Source of the DNA: Burkholderia pyrrocinia
GTDB lineage: Bacteria > Pseudomonadota > Gammaproteobacteria > Burkholderiales > Burkholderiaceae
DNA length: 64,000 bases
Assembly: GCF_001028665.1 (NCBI RefSeq)
Contig: NZ_CP011504.1
Location: 558,001 to 622,000 of the forward strand
Direction: 5' to 3'
Shown: positions 44,119 through 53,237 of the stretch, piece by piece
How positions within the stretch are numbered: position 1 is the stretch's first letter
Layout of the letters: each line of letters starts with the position of its first letter
Made by a program: the position numbers and the translations under genes
The notes under the pieces: model-generated
The model's database searches: none
What the model was told of the DNA's origin: nothing
The model's input: the letters and a program-made list of their open reading frames with translations, nothing else

Positions 44119-45168
44119 ATGACATACAATCCGCTCTTGTTGATCGATCGTCCGAATCTCGACATGTCCGAGCCCCCGCTTCCCCCCGTCCCCGACGTCC
44201 ACGACCTCGTCAGCGAGCTGCTGCTGGGGATGCGCCTGAGCGGCGTCCAGTACCGCCGCATCCAGGTCGCGCGGCCGTTCGGGCTGAGCTTCGGCCACGC
44301 GCCGGGCCGCGCGCAGTTCCATTTCGTCGGACGCGGGCCCGTGCTGCTGCGCGACGAAGCCGGCGAAACGATGCGGCTCGAGGCCGGCGACGCCATCCTG
44401 CTGCCGCACGGGCGCATGCATGCGCTGGTGTCCGATCCGGATGCGCCGTGCCGCGAGATCCACGGCTTCGAAGCCGCGAAGATCTGCGATACGGTCGCAT
44501 CGGTGGCGTCGGCCGGCACGTCGCCCGCGGCCTGCGCGACGACCGAGCCGGGCGCCGGCGACGCGCTGATCTTCAGCGCGTGCATGGAGCTCGACCTCGG
44601 CGGCATGCAGCCGCTGGTCGGCGCGATGCCCGAGTTCATGCACGTCGGCACGCTGCTCGCGCGCTACCCGGAAATCCGCCCGATCCTCGACGCGATGGAG
44701 CGCGAATCCTGCTCCGCGCGAGCGGGTTTCGCGGGCATCCTCGCGCGGCTCGCGGACGTGGTTGCGGCGTTCATCGTGCGTGGCTGGGTCGAGTGCGGAT
44801 GCGGCGACGCGACGGGCTGGGTGCAGGCGCTGCGCGAGCCGAAGCTGGGCCGCGCGATCGTCGCGCTGCATCGCGACCCGGGCCGCAACTGGAGCGTCGC
44901 GGAGCTGGCCGCCGCAGCGGGCGTGTCGCGCTCGGTGTTCGCCGAGCGCTTTCTCGCGGCGACCGGGATGACGCCGGTGCGCTACCTGACCGAGCTGCGG
45001 ATGCGGCTGGCCGCGCAGTGGATCACGCGCGACCACGAGGCGATCGAAGCCGTCGCGTACCGGCTTGGCTATGGTTCGCTGGCCGCGTTCAGCCGCGCGT
45101 TCAAGCGCGTGGTCGGAAAGCCGCCGGGCGCGGTGCGGGCGGACGGCGAGGTGCGCGTCGAAGCGTAA
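44119..45168 (+). CDS. AraC-family regulator
   Basis: This 349-residue protein has an N-terminal cupin-like domain (VRLEAGDAILLPHGRMH-type segment at about 80-105: MRLEAGDAILLPHGRMHALV) and a C-terminal double helix-turn-helix (WSVAELAAAAGVSRSVFAER, VAYRLGYGSLAAFSRAFKR). It belongs to the cupin_6/AraC group that often represses or activates a divergent MFS exporter, which is what lies next door. The ATG at 44119 has an AGGACGG site; an internal ATG at 44164 lacks one. Confidence 0.92.
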   Translation: MTYNPLLLIDRPNLDMSEPPLPPVPDVHDLVSELLLGMRLSGVQYRRIQVARPFGLSFGHAPGRAQFHFVGRGPVLLRDEAGETMRLEAGDAILLPHGRMHALVSDPDAPCREIHGFEAAKICDTVASVASAGTSPAACATTEPGAGDALIFSACMELDLGGMQPLVGAMPEFMHVGTLLARYPEIRPILDAMERESCSARAGFAGILARLADVVAAFIVRGWVECGCGDATGWVQALREPKLGRAIVALHRDPGRNWSVAELAAAAGVSRSVFAERFLAATGMTPVRYLTELRMRLAAQWITRDHEAIEAVAYRLGYGSLAAFSRAFKRVVGKPPGAVRADGEVRVEA

Positions 45169-45287
45169 AGCCCGACGCTTGACGTGCGACGCCGACCGGG
45201 GGCCGCTGCGCGTTGCTTCGAAGCCGCACGCTCGACGGCGTCGCTCAAGCTCAAGCTCCCACCGCCGCGCGCGATGTCCTTCCGCGT

Positions 45288-45455
45288 TCAGCCGCTGCGC
45301 TCCCCAAGCTTGTCGACCAGCGCCGTCGCGCACTGCACGGCGAGCGCCGCGCACTGCTCCGCATCCACGGCCGCGCCGTTCGCGATGGTGCCCTGCACGA
45401 TCCGACCCAGCAAATCCTTCGAGAGATCGGCGATCTCGTAGTCCCGTTCCGTCAT
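45288..45455 (-). CDS. 55-residue protein of unknown function
   Basis: A short minus-strand gene begins MTERDYEIADLSKDLLG and ends ALVDKLGERSG, with a good AGGAG site before the ATG. Composition is balanced and acidic, with two Cys in an Ala-rich helix (AEQCAALAVQC). It is predicted to be one or two amphipathic helices, probably cytosolic. It lies about 56 bp after the DUF3857 gene on the same strand and could be its operon partner. No family recognised. Confidence 0.65.
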   Translation of the reverse strand: MTERDYEIADLSKDLLGRIVQGTIANGAAVDAEQCAALAVQCATALVDKLGERSG

Positions 45456-45511
45456 GATGTCGCTCCTGTGCGTCGACCGATGACGGCGACGCGCTCATTG
45501 CCCCTGCCCGT

Positions 45512-47431
45512 TCAACGCCCTTTCGCGCGCACGACGATCTGCGCCTGCGTGTCGCGCTCGATGCGTTCGAGCGACGCGCGCAGCGCCGTGAATTCGTCCG
45601 GCGTGCACACCTGCCGGCCGAACGCCGCCTTCATCCGCCGCGTGACCTGCACGACACGCGCTGCCGCGTCGAACACGTAATGCGACGTGAAGTCGACGAA
45701 GCGGTCGTGCACGGCCGCATCGGCCGGCAGGTCGGTCACGACGACGTCGGCCGGCAGCGCGATCTGGCCGGTCTCGTCGAACGTGCCGCCGATGCAGCCC
45801 CACGGCTGCGTGCGCACGGGTTCGGCCAGCCAGCTCTCGACCTGCGTCGCGATGCCGCCCGTGAGGCTCGACAGCGCGGGCAACGCGGTCGTGCCGTCGG
45901 GCCATACGAAATGATCGAGTGTGCCCGACACCGTCACGTCGAACGGCCCGTCGGTCACGCGCCGGTCGCTGGTCGACAGTTGCGCGCGGCCGCGCAAGCC
46001 GCTTTGCCGCAGGCGTTCGGTCGCGAGTTGCTCGATGCGGTCGTGCGTTGCGCGGCGAAACAGGTTGCGTTCGAGTTCGGCCGTCCAGCCGTCGTCCTCG
46101 ATGTACGCATGAAAACGCGCGGCGCCGGGCTGCGCGGCATCGATCGCGAGCCGTGCGATGCGACCGCGCGGCTGCGTGGCCGGCGTGCGCGACAGCACGC
46201 CCGTGTCGACCAGCAGCGCGGGGCGATCCATCACGATCGGCGGCAGGTAGCCGAACGCGATGCCGGCCGTCGTCGTATCCGCGTAGAGCGCAAGATCGGG
46301 CAGCCAGGTGATCGCGTGATTGATCGCGCCGCCGCCGTAACCGGGCACGGACGGCAGCGTGTACACCGAACCGAGATTGATCAGCACCGGTTCGCTGCGG
46401 ATGCCGACCGCCGCGAGCAGCGCGCCGAACAGCGCGACATGGTCCTTGCAGTCGCCGTAGCGGTTGCGCAGGATGTCCGTCGCACGATGCGGCGCGGCGG
46501 CCGTTTCGCCCAGGAACAACCCGACGTAGCGCACGTTCGCCTGCACCCAGTCGTACAGGATGCGCGCCTTGTCGCGTGGATCGGCGGCATCCGCGGTGAG
46601 CGCGCGCGCGAACTGCACGACGGCCGGGGCGCTCACGCTCGGGTCGACGGCCGCGTTGCGGTAGCGTGCGGCGAACGCCGCGTAGTCGGGCAGCGTCGAC
46701 ACGACGAGCCGGTCGCCGTAGGTCGGGTAGCCGACCGCGCCGTTCTCGATGCGGTCGTACGGGCCGTGCCGGTAGTCGAATTCGTAGCGCGTGCGGCCGT
46801 TCGCCGTCACCGGCGGCAGCGCGACATAGCCGCGCGCGTCCGCGTACAGCGGCATGTCGGCCGGCACGTCGAAGATCAGCCGCTGGTTGTCGACGGGCTC
46901 GCGCGACGGCTCGACGGTGTAGCCGAAGTAACCGCGATTGACGGGCTTCGTGCGCGTCTTGCGGAACGCCACGCGCGTGCTCGACCCGGCTTCGACGCCG
47001 GGAAACACGACGGTGCGCAACAGTCCGTCCTGGAATGTCGGCGCGCCGGCCGAACGCGGCTCCTGCACGTCGCGGATGCCGTCCGCGCCGACCGGATGCG
47101 CGAGCCCGTCGCGGTCGATCGTCTCGGCCGCGAGCAGGTCGACCTGCTCGAGATTCTTGTCGAACCACACGTAGCGCTGCGCAACCGCGTCGATGCCGTT
47201 CGCGTTGTTCGCGCGCAGCGTCGAATCGTCGTGCTCGTCGAGCGAACCGTCGTGCTGGATCACGAATTCGTGAACATCGCTGACGAGCGTGACGGGCGCT
47301 TCGTCGGCAACGTCGTTCGCGCCGTCCGCCGCCGGGCCCGTGCCCGGCGTCGCACCGACGGCGTTCGACGCGCCGAACGCGGCAGCGCATGCCAGCATCC
47401 AGCCGGCCAGGCCGACAGAAAAGCGCACCAC
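45512..47431 (-). CDS. Exported DUF3857/transglutaminase-like protein
   Basis: This 639-residue protein has an N-terminal signal peptide (about 1-27). DUF3857 follows (about 50-230), then a transglutaminase-like core with the nucleophile Cys in NRYGDCKDHVALFGALL and a His in GGAINHAITWL about 70 residues later. The C-terminal DUF2569-like beta part contains FTSHYVFDAAARV. Such proteins are periplasmic or outer-membrane-associated papain-fold proteins of unknown substrate. The triad Asp is not assigned with certainty (LPDLALYAD is the candidate). Confidence 0.88.
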   Translation of the reverse strand: MVRFSVGLAGWMLACAAAFGASNAVGATPGTGPAADGANDVADEAPVTLVSDVHEFVIQHDGSLDEHDDSTLRANNANGIDAVAQRYVWFDKNLEQVDLLAAETIDRDGLAHPVGADGIRDVQEPRSAGAPTFQDGLLRTVVFPGVEAGSSTRVAFRKTRTKPVNRGYFGYTVEPSREPVDNQRLIFDVPADMPLYADARGYVALPPVTANGRTRYEFDYRHGPYDRIENGAVGYPTYGDRLVVSTLPDYAAFAARYRNAAVDPSVSAPAVVQFARALTADAADPRDKARILYDWVQANVRYVGLFLGETAAAPHRATDILRNRYGDCKDHVALFGALLAAVGIRSEPVLINLGSVYTLPSVPGYGGGAINHAITWLPDLALYADTTTAGIAFGYLPPIVMDRPALLVDTGVLSRTPATQPRGRIARLAIDAAQPGAARFHAYIEDDGWTAELERNLFRRATHDRIEQLATERLRQSGLRGRAQLSTSDRRVTDGPFDVTVSGTLDHFVWPDGTTALPALSSLTGGIATQVESWLAEPVRTQPWGCIGGTFDETGQIALPADVVVTDLPADAAVHDRFVDFTSHYVFDAAARVVQVTRRMKAAFGRQVCTPDEFTALRASLERIERDTQAQIVVRAKGR

Positions 47432-47651
47432 ATCGCACCTCGTCGCGGTTCACGGAAAGCGCGGTCGCGCAGCGGACAGGATCAACCGCGCGACTCCCGT
47501 GTCGGCCAGTGTGGGCGACGCATACGCACGCGTCAAGCCGGTGCACGCGGGCCTACAATGAGACATGAAAGCGTCGTCGCATGCGGCCGCCGGCAACCGC
47601 TCTAACGCCGAACGCCGGCGAAGGATCGTCCGCCCGCGACCGGGAGGCACC

Positions 47652-47810
47652 ATGGAAAACGGAATCGTGGAAGTCGTCGTGCTGCTGGCGTTTGTCGCGC
47701 TCGCCGTGCTGTTCTTCGTCAAGCGTCCGGGCCGCGACCGGCTGAGGGCCAAATTCCGTCATCCGCCGCTGCGGCGGCCTCACCGCCCGCATCGGCATCA
47801 TCAGCCCTGA
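47652..47810 (+). CDS. Small single-pass membrane protein
   Basis: This 52-residue protein starts at the ATG after GGGAGG (47652). One hydrophobic helix (IVEVVVLLAFVALAVLFFV) is followed by a strongly basic Arg/His-rich cytoplasmic tail (RPGRDRLRAKFRHPP). The tail should bind anionic lipid or nucleic acid. It stands alone between the DUF3857 and KimA-like genes. No family known; the longer upstream frame has no ribosome-binding site. Confidence 0.6.
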   Translation: MENGIVEVVVLLAFVALAVLFFVKRPGRDRLRAKFRHPPLRRPHRPHRHHQP

Positions 47811-47884
47811 CGACTGCTACCGGCAGTCGCCGACGCGCTTGCCGCGCCACGTCCACGCGAGCGTGTACGCGCCGCGCCGCACCG

Positions 47885-49855
47885 CTAGCCGACATTCATC
47901 GGCAACAGCACCATCTGCTTGCCCTCGACGTGCAGGCGCGCCTGCAGCTCGACGGGCGTCTGGTTGTGCAGCCACGCGGTCAGGAAATTCACGCGCCGGA
48001 AGATCAGCTTGCTCGCGAAGCACACGGCATTCGGATACTCGTCGAGCGTCGACGACGCGAGGTTCATGAATTCCACGACGGGATTCGTGCCGAACGCGAT
48101 CCGGTAGTCGGCCGCGATGCCGTTGCGGCGGCAATGCGCGACATAGTAGTCGAGCGCTTCGGTGATCGAGTGACGCAGCCGTTCGAGATGTTCGTGCCCG
48201 TCGTACGCCTTCGCGTCGACCTCGCCGACCGCGAGGAAGATCACGTTGCGGAAGTGCCCGGGAAACAGCCGGTTGACCCACAGCAGCGCGTGCATGCTCG
48301 CGCCGCGATGCTTGCCGACCAGCAGCACGGCCGTCGGTTGCGACGGATCGGGCTTGCCCGGCGCGCTCGCCTCGTCGACTTCGGGCGGCTTGCCGGAGAA
48401 CAGCGCATCTTCCTTCGCGAGCTGCGTGCGCGTGTATGCGTAGTGGCGGTTGATCATGAAGCACAGCGCGATCACCGCGCTCGTCACGAGCACCGTGAGC
48501 CAGCCGCCCGCCGTGAACTTCTCGACCAGCGTGATGACCAGCACGGTCGCCGTCACGCTCAGCCCGAGCGCGGACAGGAAGAAATGCTTGAACCAGCCGC
48601 GCTCGCTGCGATGGCGCCACCAGTACGTGCACAGCCCGAGCAGCGACATGCTGAACGTGAGGAACACGTTGATGCTGTACAGCACGACGAGCACGTCGAC
48701 GCTGCCGTGCGTCCACAGCAGGATCAGCAGGCTCGACAGGCCGACGACGATGATGCCGTTCTGCCGCACGAGGCGCGTCGACAGGTCGCGGAAATGGCGC
48801 GGCACCCACGAATCCGACGCCATGTTCGACAGCACGGCCGGGCCGTCGAGAAAACCCGTCTGCGCGCCGACCATCAGCAGCCCGGCCTCGAACGCGAGCA
48901 CGGCCGCGAGCAGCGCATGCCGCGCGAACGCCGAGCCGAGCCCGAGATGGTCGATCACGCTGCCGAACACGACCGCGTTGAGCGTCTCGCCTTCGACGGG
49001 CCGCGCATGCCACAGCATGTACAGCAGGATGATGCCGCCGGCCGTGAACGCGAGCGACGTCGACATGTACCACATCGTCACCTTGCCGTTCGGCACGCGC
49101 GGATCGGCGAGCATGTTCACGTTGTTCGATACGGCCTCGAGGCCCGTATAGGTGCCGCCGCCGAGCGAGAACGCGCGCATCAGCAACGCGAGCATCACGA
49201 ACACGCCGAGCGACTGCGACATCCCGTGCGCCTCGTGCACGGCATCGGGCACGATCATCGCGAGGTTGCTGCCGTGCACGGCGACGCCATACACGATCAG
49301 CCCGAAGTGCAGGATCACGAAGCCGATGAAGATCGGCAGCAGCACCATGATCGATTCGCGCATCCCGCGGAAGTTGAGCCCCGTCATCAGCAGGATCAGC
49401 GCGATCTCGGTCGTGAGCTTGAACACCTGCGCGCTCACCGGCAGCAGGCTGAAGAACGCGTCGACGCCGCTCGCGAGCGAGGTCGCGACGGTCAGCACAT
49501 AGTCGACCAGGAGCGCCGCGCCCGACACGAGCCCCGGCTTCGACCCGAGCAGCGCGGTCGCGACGCGGTAGCCGCCGCCGCCCGTCGGGAACAGCTCGAT
49601 CACCTGGTTGTAGCCGAGCGCGATGATGAAGACGGTCGCCGCGGTCGCGAGCGCGAGAAACAGCGCGAGCGGCGTGTGTTGCGCCAGCGCGAGGAACGCC
49701 TCTTCCGGGCCGTAGCACGACGACGACAACCCGTCGGCGCCGAGCCCGACCCAGGCCAGCAACGGCGTCACGGCGATCGCATGCCGCGTGCGCGGATCGA
49801 GCGGGTCCAGAGGCTTTCCGACCAGCAACTGCCACACCTTCTGGAATGCGGTCAT
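47885..49855 (-). CDS. APC-superfamily potassium/amino-acid transporter, KimA-like
   Basis: This 656-residue protein has twelve helices in the first 475 residues, including the APC signature GLGADGLSSSCYGPEEAF and FPTGGGGYRVATALLG. A soluble C-terminal domain follows (about 500-656, starting VLLVGKHRGASMHALLWVNR). The ADGLSSS motif and the C-terminal cytosolic domain are characteristic of KimA-type proton-coupled K+ importers, which respond to c-di-AMP in Firmicutes. Betaproteobacteria lack that messenger in general, so regulation would differ. Basic amino-acid transport is the alternative. Confidence 0.85.
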   Translation of the reverse strand: MTAFQKVWQLLVGKPLDPLDPRTRHAIAVTPLLAWVGLGADGLSSSCYGPEEAFLALAQHTPLALFLALATAATVFIIALGYNQVIELFPTGGGGYRVATALLGSKPGLVSGAALLVDYVLTVATSLASGVDAFFSLLPVSAQVFKLTTEIALILLMTGLNFRGMRESIMVLLPIFIGFVILHFGLIVYGVAVHGSNLAMIVPDAVHEAHGMSQSLGVFVMLALLMRAFSLGGGTYTGLEAVSNNVNMLADPRVPNGKVTMWYMSTSLAFTAGGIILLYMLWHARPVEGETLNAVVFGSVIDHLGLGSAFARHALLAAVLAFEAGLLMVGAQTGFLDGPAVLSNMASDSWVPRHFRDLSTRLVRQNGIIVVGLSSLLILLWTHGSVDVLVVLYSINVFLTFSMSLLGLCTYWWRHRSERGWFKHFFLSALGLSVTATVLVITLVEKFTAGGWLTVLVTSAVIALCFMINRHYAYTRTQLAKEDALFSGKPPEVDEASAPGKPDPSQPTAVLLVGKHRGASMHALLWVNRLFPGHFRNVIFLAVGEVDAKAYDGHEHLERLRHSITEALDYYVAHCRRNGIAADYRIAFGTNPVVEFMNLASSTLDEYPNAVCFASKLIFRRVNFLTAWLHNQTPVELQARLHVEGKQMVLLPMNVG

Positions 49856-50318
49856 GGTCCCCTCCCGGCTCGCCCGGTGCGGCAGCGCGATCCTTTAAAG
49901 CTAATCGACGTGCGCTCGCCGCGCCAGTCCGCATATTCCATAGGGGCGGCCCGGCGCCGCTTTCAACGCGTAAGCGACCGACACCGGTGACCGCGCGCCG
50001 GATCGGCCGTCCGTACGCGATCGAGCGGGATGGCGAACCTGCTCAAGCCGCATCGCAGCCCGCCTTCCCGCCCGCATCGGCCACACCCGGCGCGCAGGTT
50101 TCCTCCTCCCGCTCCCCCTCTCCTCGCCCGTGGCCCCCCCTTGTCCGCGCTCATGCAATCCGCGTCCTCGTCCCAGTCGTGCGTTGTTCCCCGCAATTCG
50201 GCTTTTGTGCGCGCGCAACAATGGCGATGCCTCGCGCCCGGCGCCAGGCGGGCAACCCGATTCCCGCATGGCGCCGGGCGCGACGGTCTTCGAAAACCAC
50301 AACTCACGAGGACATACC
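49856..50318. promoter_or_regulatory. Long upstream region of the DSF synthase gene
   Basis: No gene is supported in these roughly 460 bp. They separate the leftward transporter from rpfF. A pyrimidine-rich block (about 50100-50146, with runs of C) is conspicuous, followed by a GC-rich stretch. The rpfF ribosome-binding site is GAGGA at about 50309. The length of the leader suggests room for post-transcriptional control, but no riboswitch was recognised. Confidence 0.4.
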
Positions 50319-51182
50319 ATGCAACTCCAATCCCATCCTGCGTGCCGCCCGTTTTATGAAGCCGGCGAACTCACGCAACTGACCGCCTTTTACGAAGAAG
50401 GCCGTAACGTCATGTGGATGATGCTGCGATCGGAGCCGCGGCCGTGCTTCAACCAGCAACTCGTCACCGACATCATCCATCTCGCGCGCGTCGCACGCGA
50501 CTCGGGCCTGCCATTCGACTTCTGGGTGACGGGTTCGCTCGTCCCCGAGCTGTTCAACGTCGGCGGCGACCTGAGCTTCTTCGTCGACGCGATCCGCAGC
50601 GGCCGGCGCGACCAGCTGATGGCCTATGCGCGCTCATGCATCGACGGCGTGTACGAGATCTACACGGGCTTCGGCACCGGGTCGATCTCGATCGCGATGG
50701 TCGAGGGCAGCGCGCTCGGCGGCGGCTTCGAGGCCGCGCTCGCGCATCACTTTGTGCTCGCGCAGAAGGGCGTGAAGCTCGGGTTCCCCGAGATCGCGTT
50801 CAACCTGTTCCCGGGCATGGGCGGCTATTCGCTCGTCGCGCGCAAGGCGGACCGCGGCCTCGCGGAATCGCTGATCTCGACCGGCGAAACGCATGCGGCC
50901 GAGTGGTACGAGGATCGCGGGCTGGTCGACGTGACGTTCGACGCGGGTGACGCGTATCTCGCGACGCGCACCTTCATCGACGTGACGAAGCCGAAGCTGA
51001 ACGGCGTGCGCGCGATGCTGCGCGCACGCGAGCGCGTGTTCCAGTTGTCGCGCTCGGAGCTGATGGACATCACGGAAGCGTGGGTGCATGCGGCGTTCAC
51101 GATCGAGCCGAAGGACCTCGCGTACATGGAACGCCTGGTGATGCTGCAGAACCGGCGCGTGTCGAAGCTGCGCCCGGTGTAA
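50319..51182 (+). CDS. rpfF: RpfF-type DSF synthase (cis-2-dodecenoic acid, BDSF)
   Basis: This 287-residue crotonase-fold enzyme has both hydratase and thioesterase activity on acyl-ACP and makes the diffusible signal factor BDSF in Burkholderia. The two catalytic Glu are visible in GGGFEAALAHH and LGFPEIAFNLFPGMGGYSL, and oxyanion-hole residues in MVEGSALGGG. The ATG at 50319 gives the length known for the Burkholderia enzyme; the longer frame is leader. It converges on the receptor gene rpfR, the conserved arrangement for this signalling pair. Confidence 0.94.
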   Translation: MQLQSHPACRPFYEAGELTQLTAFYEEGRNVMWMMLRSEPRPCFNQQLVTDIIHLARVARDSGLPFDFWVTGSLVPELFNVGGDLSFFVDAIRSGRRDQLMAYARSCIDGVYEIYTGFGTGSISIAMVEGSALGGGFEAALAHHFVLAQKGVKLGFPEIAFNLFPGMGGYSLVARKADRGLAESLISTGETHAAEWYEDRGLVDVTFDAGDAYLATRTFIDVTKPKLNGVRAMLRARERVFQLSRSELMDITEAWVHAAFTIEPKDLAYMERLVMLQNRRVSKLRPV

Positions 51183-51186
51183 GGTA

Positions 51187-51218
51187 GCGGGCGCCGCCGG
51201 TTGCCGGCGGCGCCCCGC
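51187..51218. terminator. Hairpin between rpfF and rpfR
   Basis: A very stable GC-rich stem (GCGGGCGCCGCCGG pairing with CCGGCGGCGCCCCGC, one bulged base, TTG loop) fills the 51-bp gap between convergent genes. It starts 4 bp after the rpfF stop. There is no U run, but position and symmetry argue for bidirectional termination. Confidence 0.7.
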
Positions 51219-51233
51219 TCTCCGGAACGAAGC

Positions 51234-53237
51234 TCAGGCGATCAGCCTGAGCTTTCTCGTCTCCGCGAGCCACGCCTCGAATGCCTGCGCCGGCATCGGC
51301 CGTGCGTAGTAGTAGCCCTGCGCGTGATCGACGTCGAGCTGCTTGAGGAAGTCGGCTTCCGCGTACGTCTCGACGCCTTCGGCGATCACCGCGAAATTCA
51401 TCGCCTTCGCGAGCGACACGACCGAGCGCACCAGCGCCTGCGAGCGCGGATTGCGGTCGATGCCCGTGATGAAGGAACGGTCGAGCTTGATCGCGTCGAG
51501 CGGCAGGCGCGACAACTGCGACAGCGACGAATAGCCGGTGCCGAAATCGTCGAGATGGATCTCCGCGCCGAGCTGGCGGAACTGCCGCATCAGCCCGTTG
51601 GCAGAATCCTCGTCCTCGATGAAGCAGCTCTCGGTCAGCTCGATGTCGAGCAGGCCGGGCTTGAGCCCCGCGCTGTCGAGAATCGACGCGAACTGGTGCA
51701 CGATGTTCATGTCCTGCAACTGCCGCGCGGACACGTTCACCGCGATCCGGATGCCGAGCCCCTTCGCCTTCCACGCGGCGGCCTGCGCGGCCGCGGTGCG
51801 CATCACCCAGCGCCCGAGCGGCGCGATCAGCCCCGACTCCTCCGCGAAGCGGATGAACTCGATCGGCGCGACGAGCCCGCGATCGGGCGACTGCCAGCGG
51901 ATCAGCGCCTCGACGCCGCGCACGTCGCCGGTCGCGATATCGACGACCGGCTGGTAGTACAGCACGAACTGCTCTTCATCGAGCGCCTTGCGCAGGTTCG
52001 TGTCGAGCCACATGTATTTCGCGACTTTCTGGTTCATCTCCAGCGAGAACACGCGGTATGTATGCTTGCCTTCTTCCTTCGCGACGTACATCGCGGTGTC
52101 CGCGCTGCGGATCAGCGTCTCGAGCGAATCGCCGTGCTGCGGATGCATCGCGATGCCGATCGAGCAGCTCGTATAGACCTCCATCAGCCCGAGATGGATC
52201 GGTGTGCGCATCCGCTCGAGGATGATCTGCGCGGTCGCTTCGAGCAGCGGCCGCGTGCCGTGCTCGAACAGCACGAGGAATTCGTCGCCGCCGAGCCGCG
52301 CGAGCGTCGCGCCGGACGGCAGGCAGCCGCTGATGATCGTCGACACGTCCTGCAGCAGGCGGTCGCCGGTGATGTGCCCGTAGTGATCGTTGACGCGCTT
52401 GAAGTTGTCGAGATCGAGGAACAGGATGCCGACGTGGCCGCGCGACGCGGCGTTCTCGTCGGCGATCGCCATATGGATGCGCTCGCTGATCGCATGACGG
52501 TTCGGCAGCCCGGTGAGCACGTCGGTGTTCGCGAGTTCGATGAGCCGATGCTGCGCGTTGCGCTCCTCGGTGATGTCGATGCCCGAGCAGATCAGGAACT
52601 GCTCCTCGACGCCGCTGCCGCTCTGCACGAACTTGTTGCGGAACTGGAACAGGCGCGGCCCGTTGACCGTATTGATGTAGCGCTCGACCGCGTACGAGTG
52701 GTTGCTCGCGAAAAAGCCCGTGATGTTGGTGCGCGACTGCGCGCCCTGCTCGGGGCTCATGAACAGTTCGAACGCGCTGCGGCCGATCACGTCGACCTCG
52801 CGCTTGCCCGTCACTTCCTCGCACAGGCGGTTGAAGCGCTGCACCATCCCGTTGCGGTCGAGGATCACGACGAGCGAATTCACTTCGGACACGACCTGCT
52901 CGGCGAACGCGAGCCCGTGCGCGAGATCACCCGCGACGGACACGGCATCGGAATAGGCGGAGGCGGTACCGGCCCAGTCGGTCGTGTTGACCTTCCTGCC
53001 GACGAGATGGAGGCTGACCGGCTCGCCGAACAGCGTGATGTCGAGCACGAGGTGCGACGTGACGCCCGTCAGGGCGCGAATGCACGCGGCCTGCTCGACC
53101 GTCAACGCGATGGCGACGTTGGTCAGGCCGCGGACGGCGGCCAGTTCGAGTGCATTGCTGTCGCTGCCGAGACGCCAGCAGGGGCTGCGCGTACCGACAT
53201 GCGCCTCGAGCACCGCGCTATCGTTTTCGTCATCCAT
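51234..53237 (-). CDS. rpfR: RpfR-type BDSF receptor with PAS-GGDEF-EAL
   Basis: The protein has 667 residues. The N-terminal RpfF-interacting domain (about 1-95) is followed by a PAS domain that binds BDSF (about 110-225), an intact GGDEF motif (LARLGGDEFLVLF), and an EAL domain with VEALIRW and LDDFGTGYSSL. In Burkholderia, BDSF binding stimulates c-di-GMP hydrolysis, and RpfR then works with a transcription factor to control biofilm and virulence. Translation could also start at a GTG two codons earlier. It is convergent with rpfF. Confidence 0.94.
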   Translation of the reverse strand: MDDENDSAVLEAHVGTRSPCWRLGSDSNALELAAVRGLTNVAIALTVEQAACIRALTGVTSHLVLDITLFGEPVSLHLVGRKVNTTDWAGTASAYSDAVSVAGDLAHGLAFAEQVVSEVNSLVVILDRNGMVQRFNRLCEEVTGKREVDVIGRSAFELFMSPEQGAQSRTNITGFFASNHSYAVERYINTVNGPRLFQFRNKFVQSGSGVEEQFLICSGIDITEERNAQHRLIELANTDVLTGLPNRHAISERIHMAIADENAASRGHVGILFLDLDNFKRVNDHYGHITGDRLLQDVSTIISGCLPSGATLARLGGDEFLVLFEHGTRPLLEATAQIILERMRTPIHLGLMEVYTSCSIGIAMHPQHGDSLETLIRSADTAMYVAKEEGKHTYRVFSLEMNQKVAKYMWLDTNLRKALDEEQFVLYYQPVVDIATGDVRGVEALIRWQSPDRGLVAPIEFIRFAEESGLIAPLGRWVMRTAAAQAAAWKAKGLGIRIAVNVSARQLQDMNIVHQFASILDSAGLKPGLLDIELTESCFIEDEDSANGLMRQFRQLGAEIHLDDFGTGYSSLSQLSRLPLDAIKLDRSFITGIDRNPRSQALVRSVVSLAKAMNFAVIAEGVETYAEADFLKQLDVDHAQGYYYARPMPAQAFEAWLAETRKLRLIA

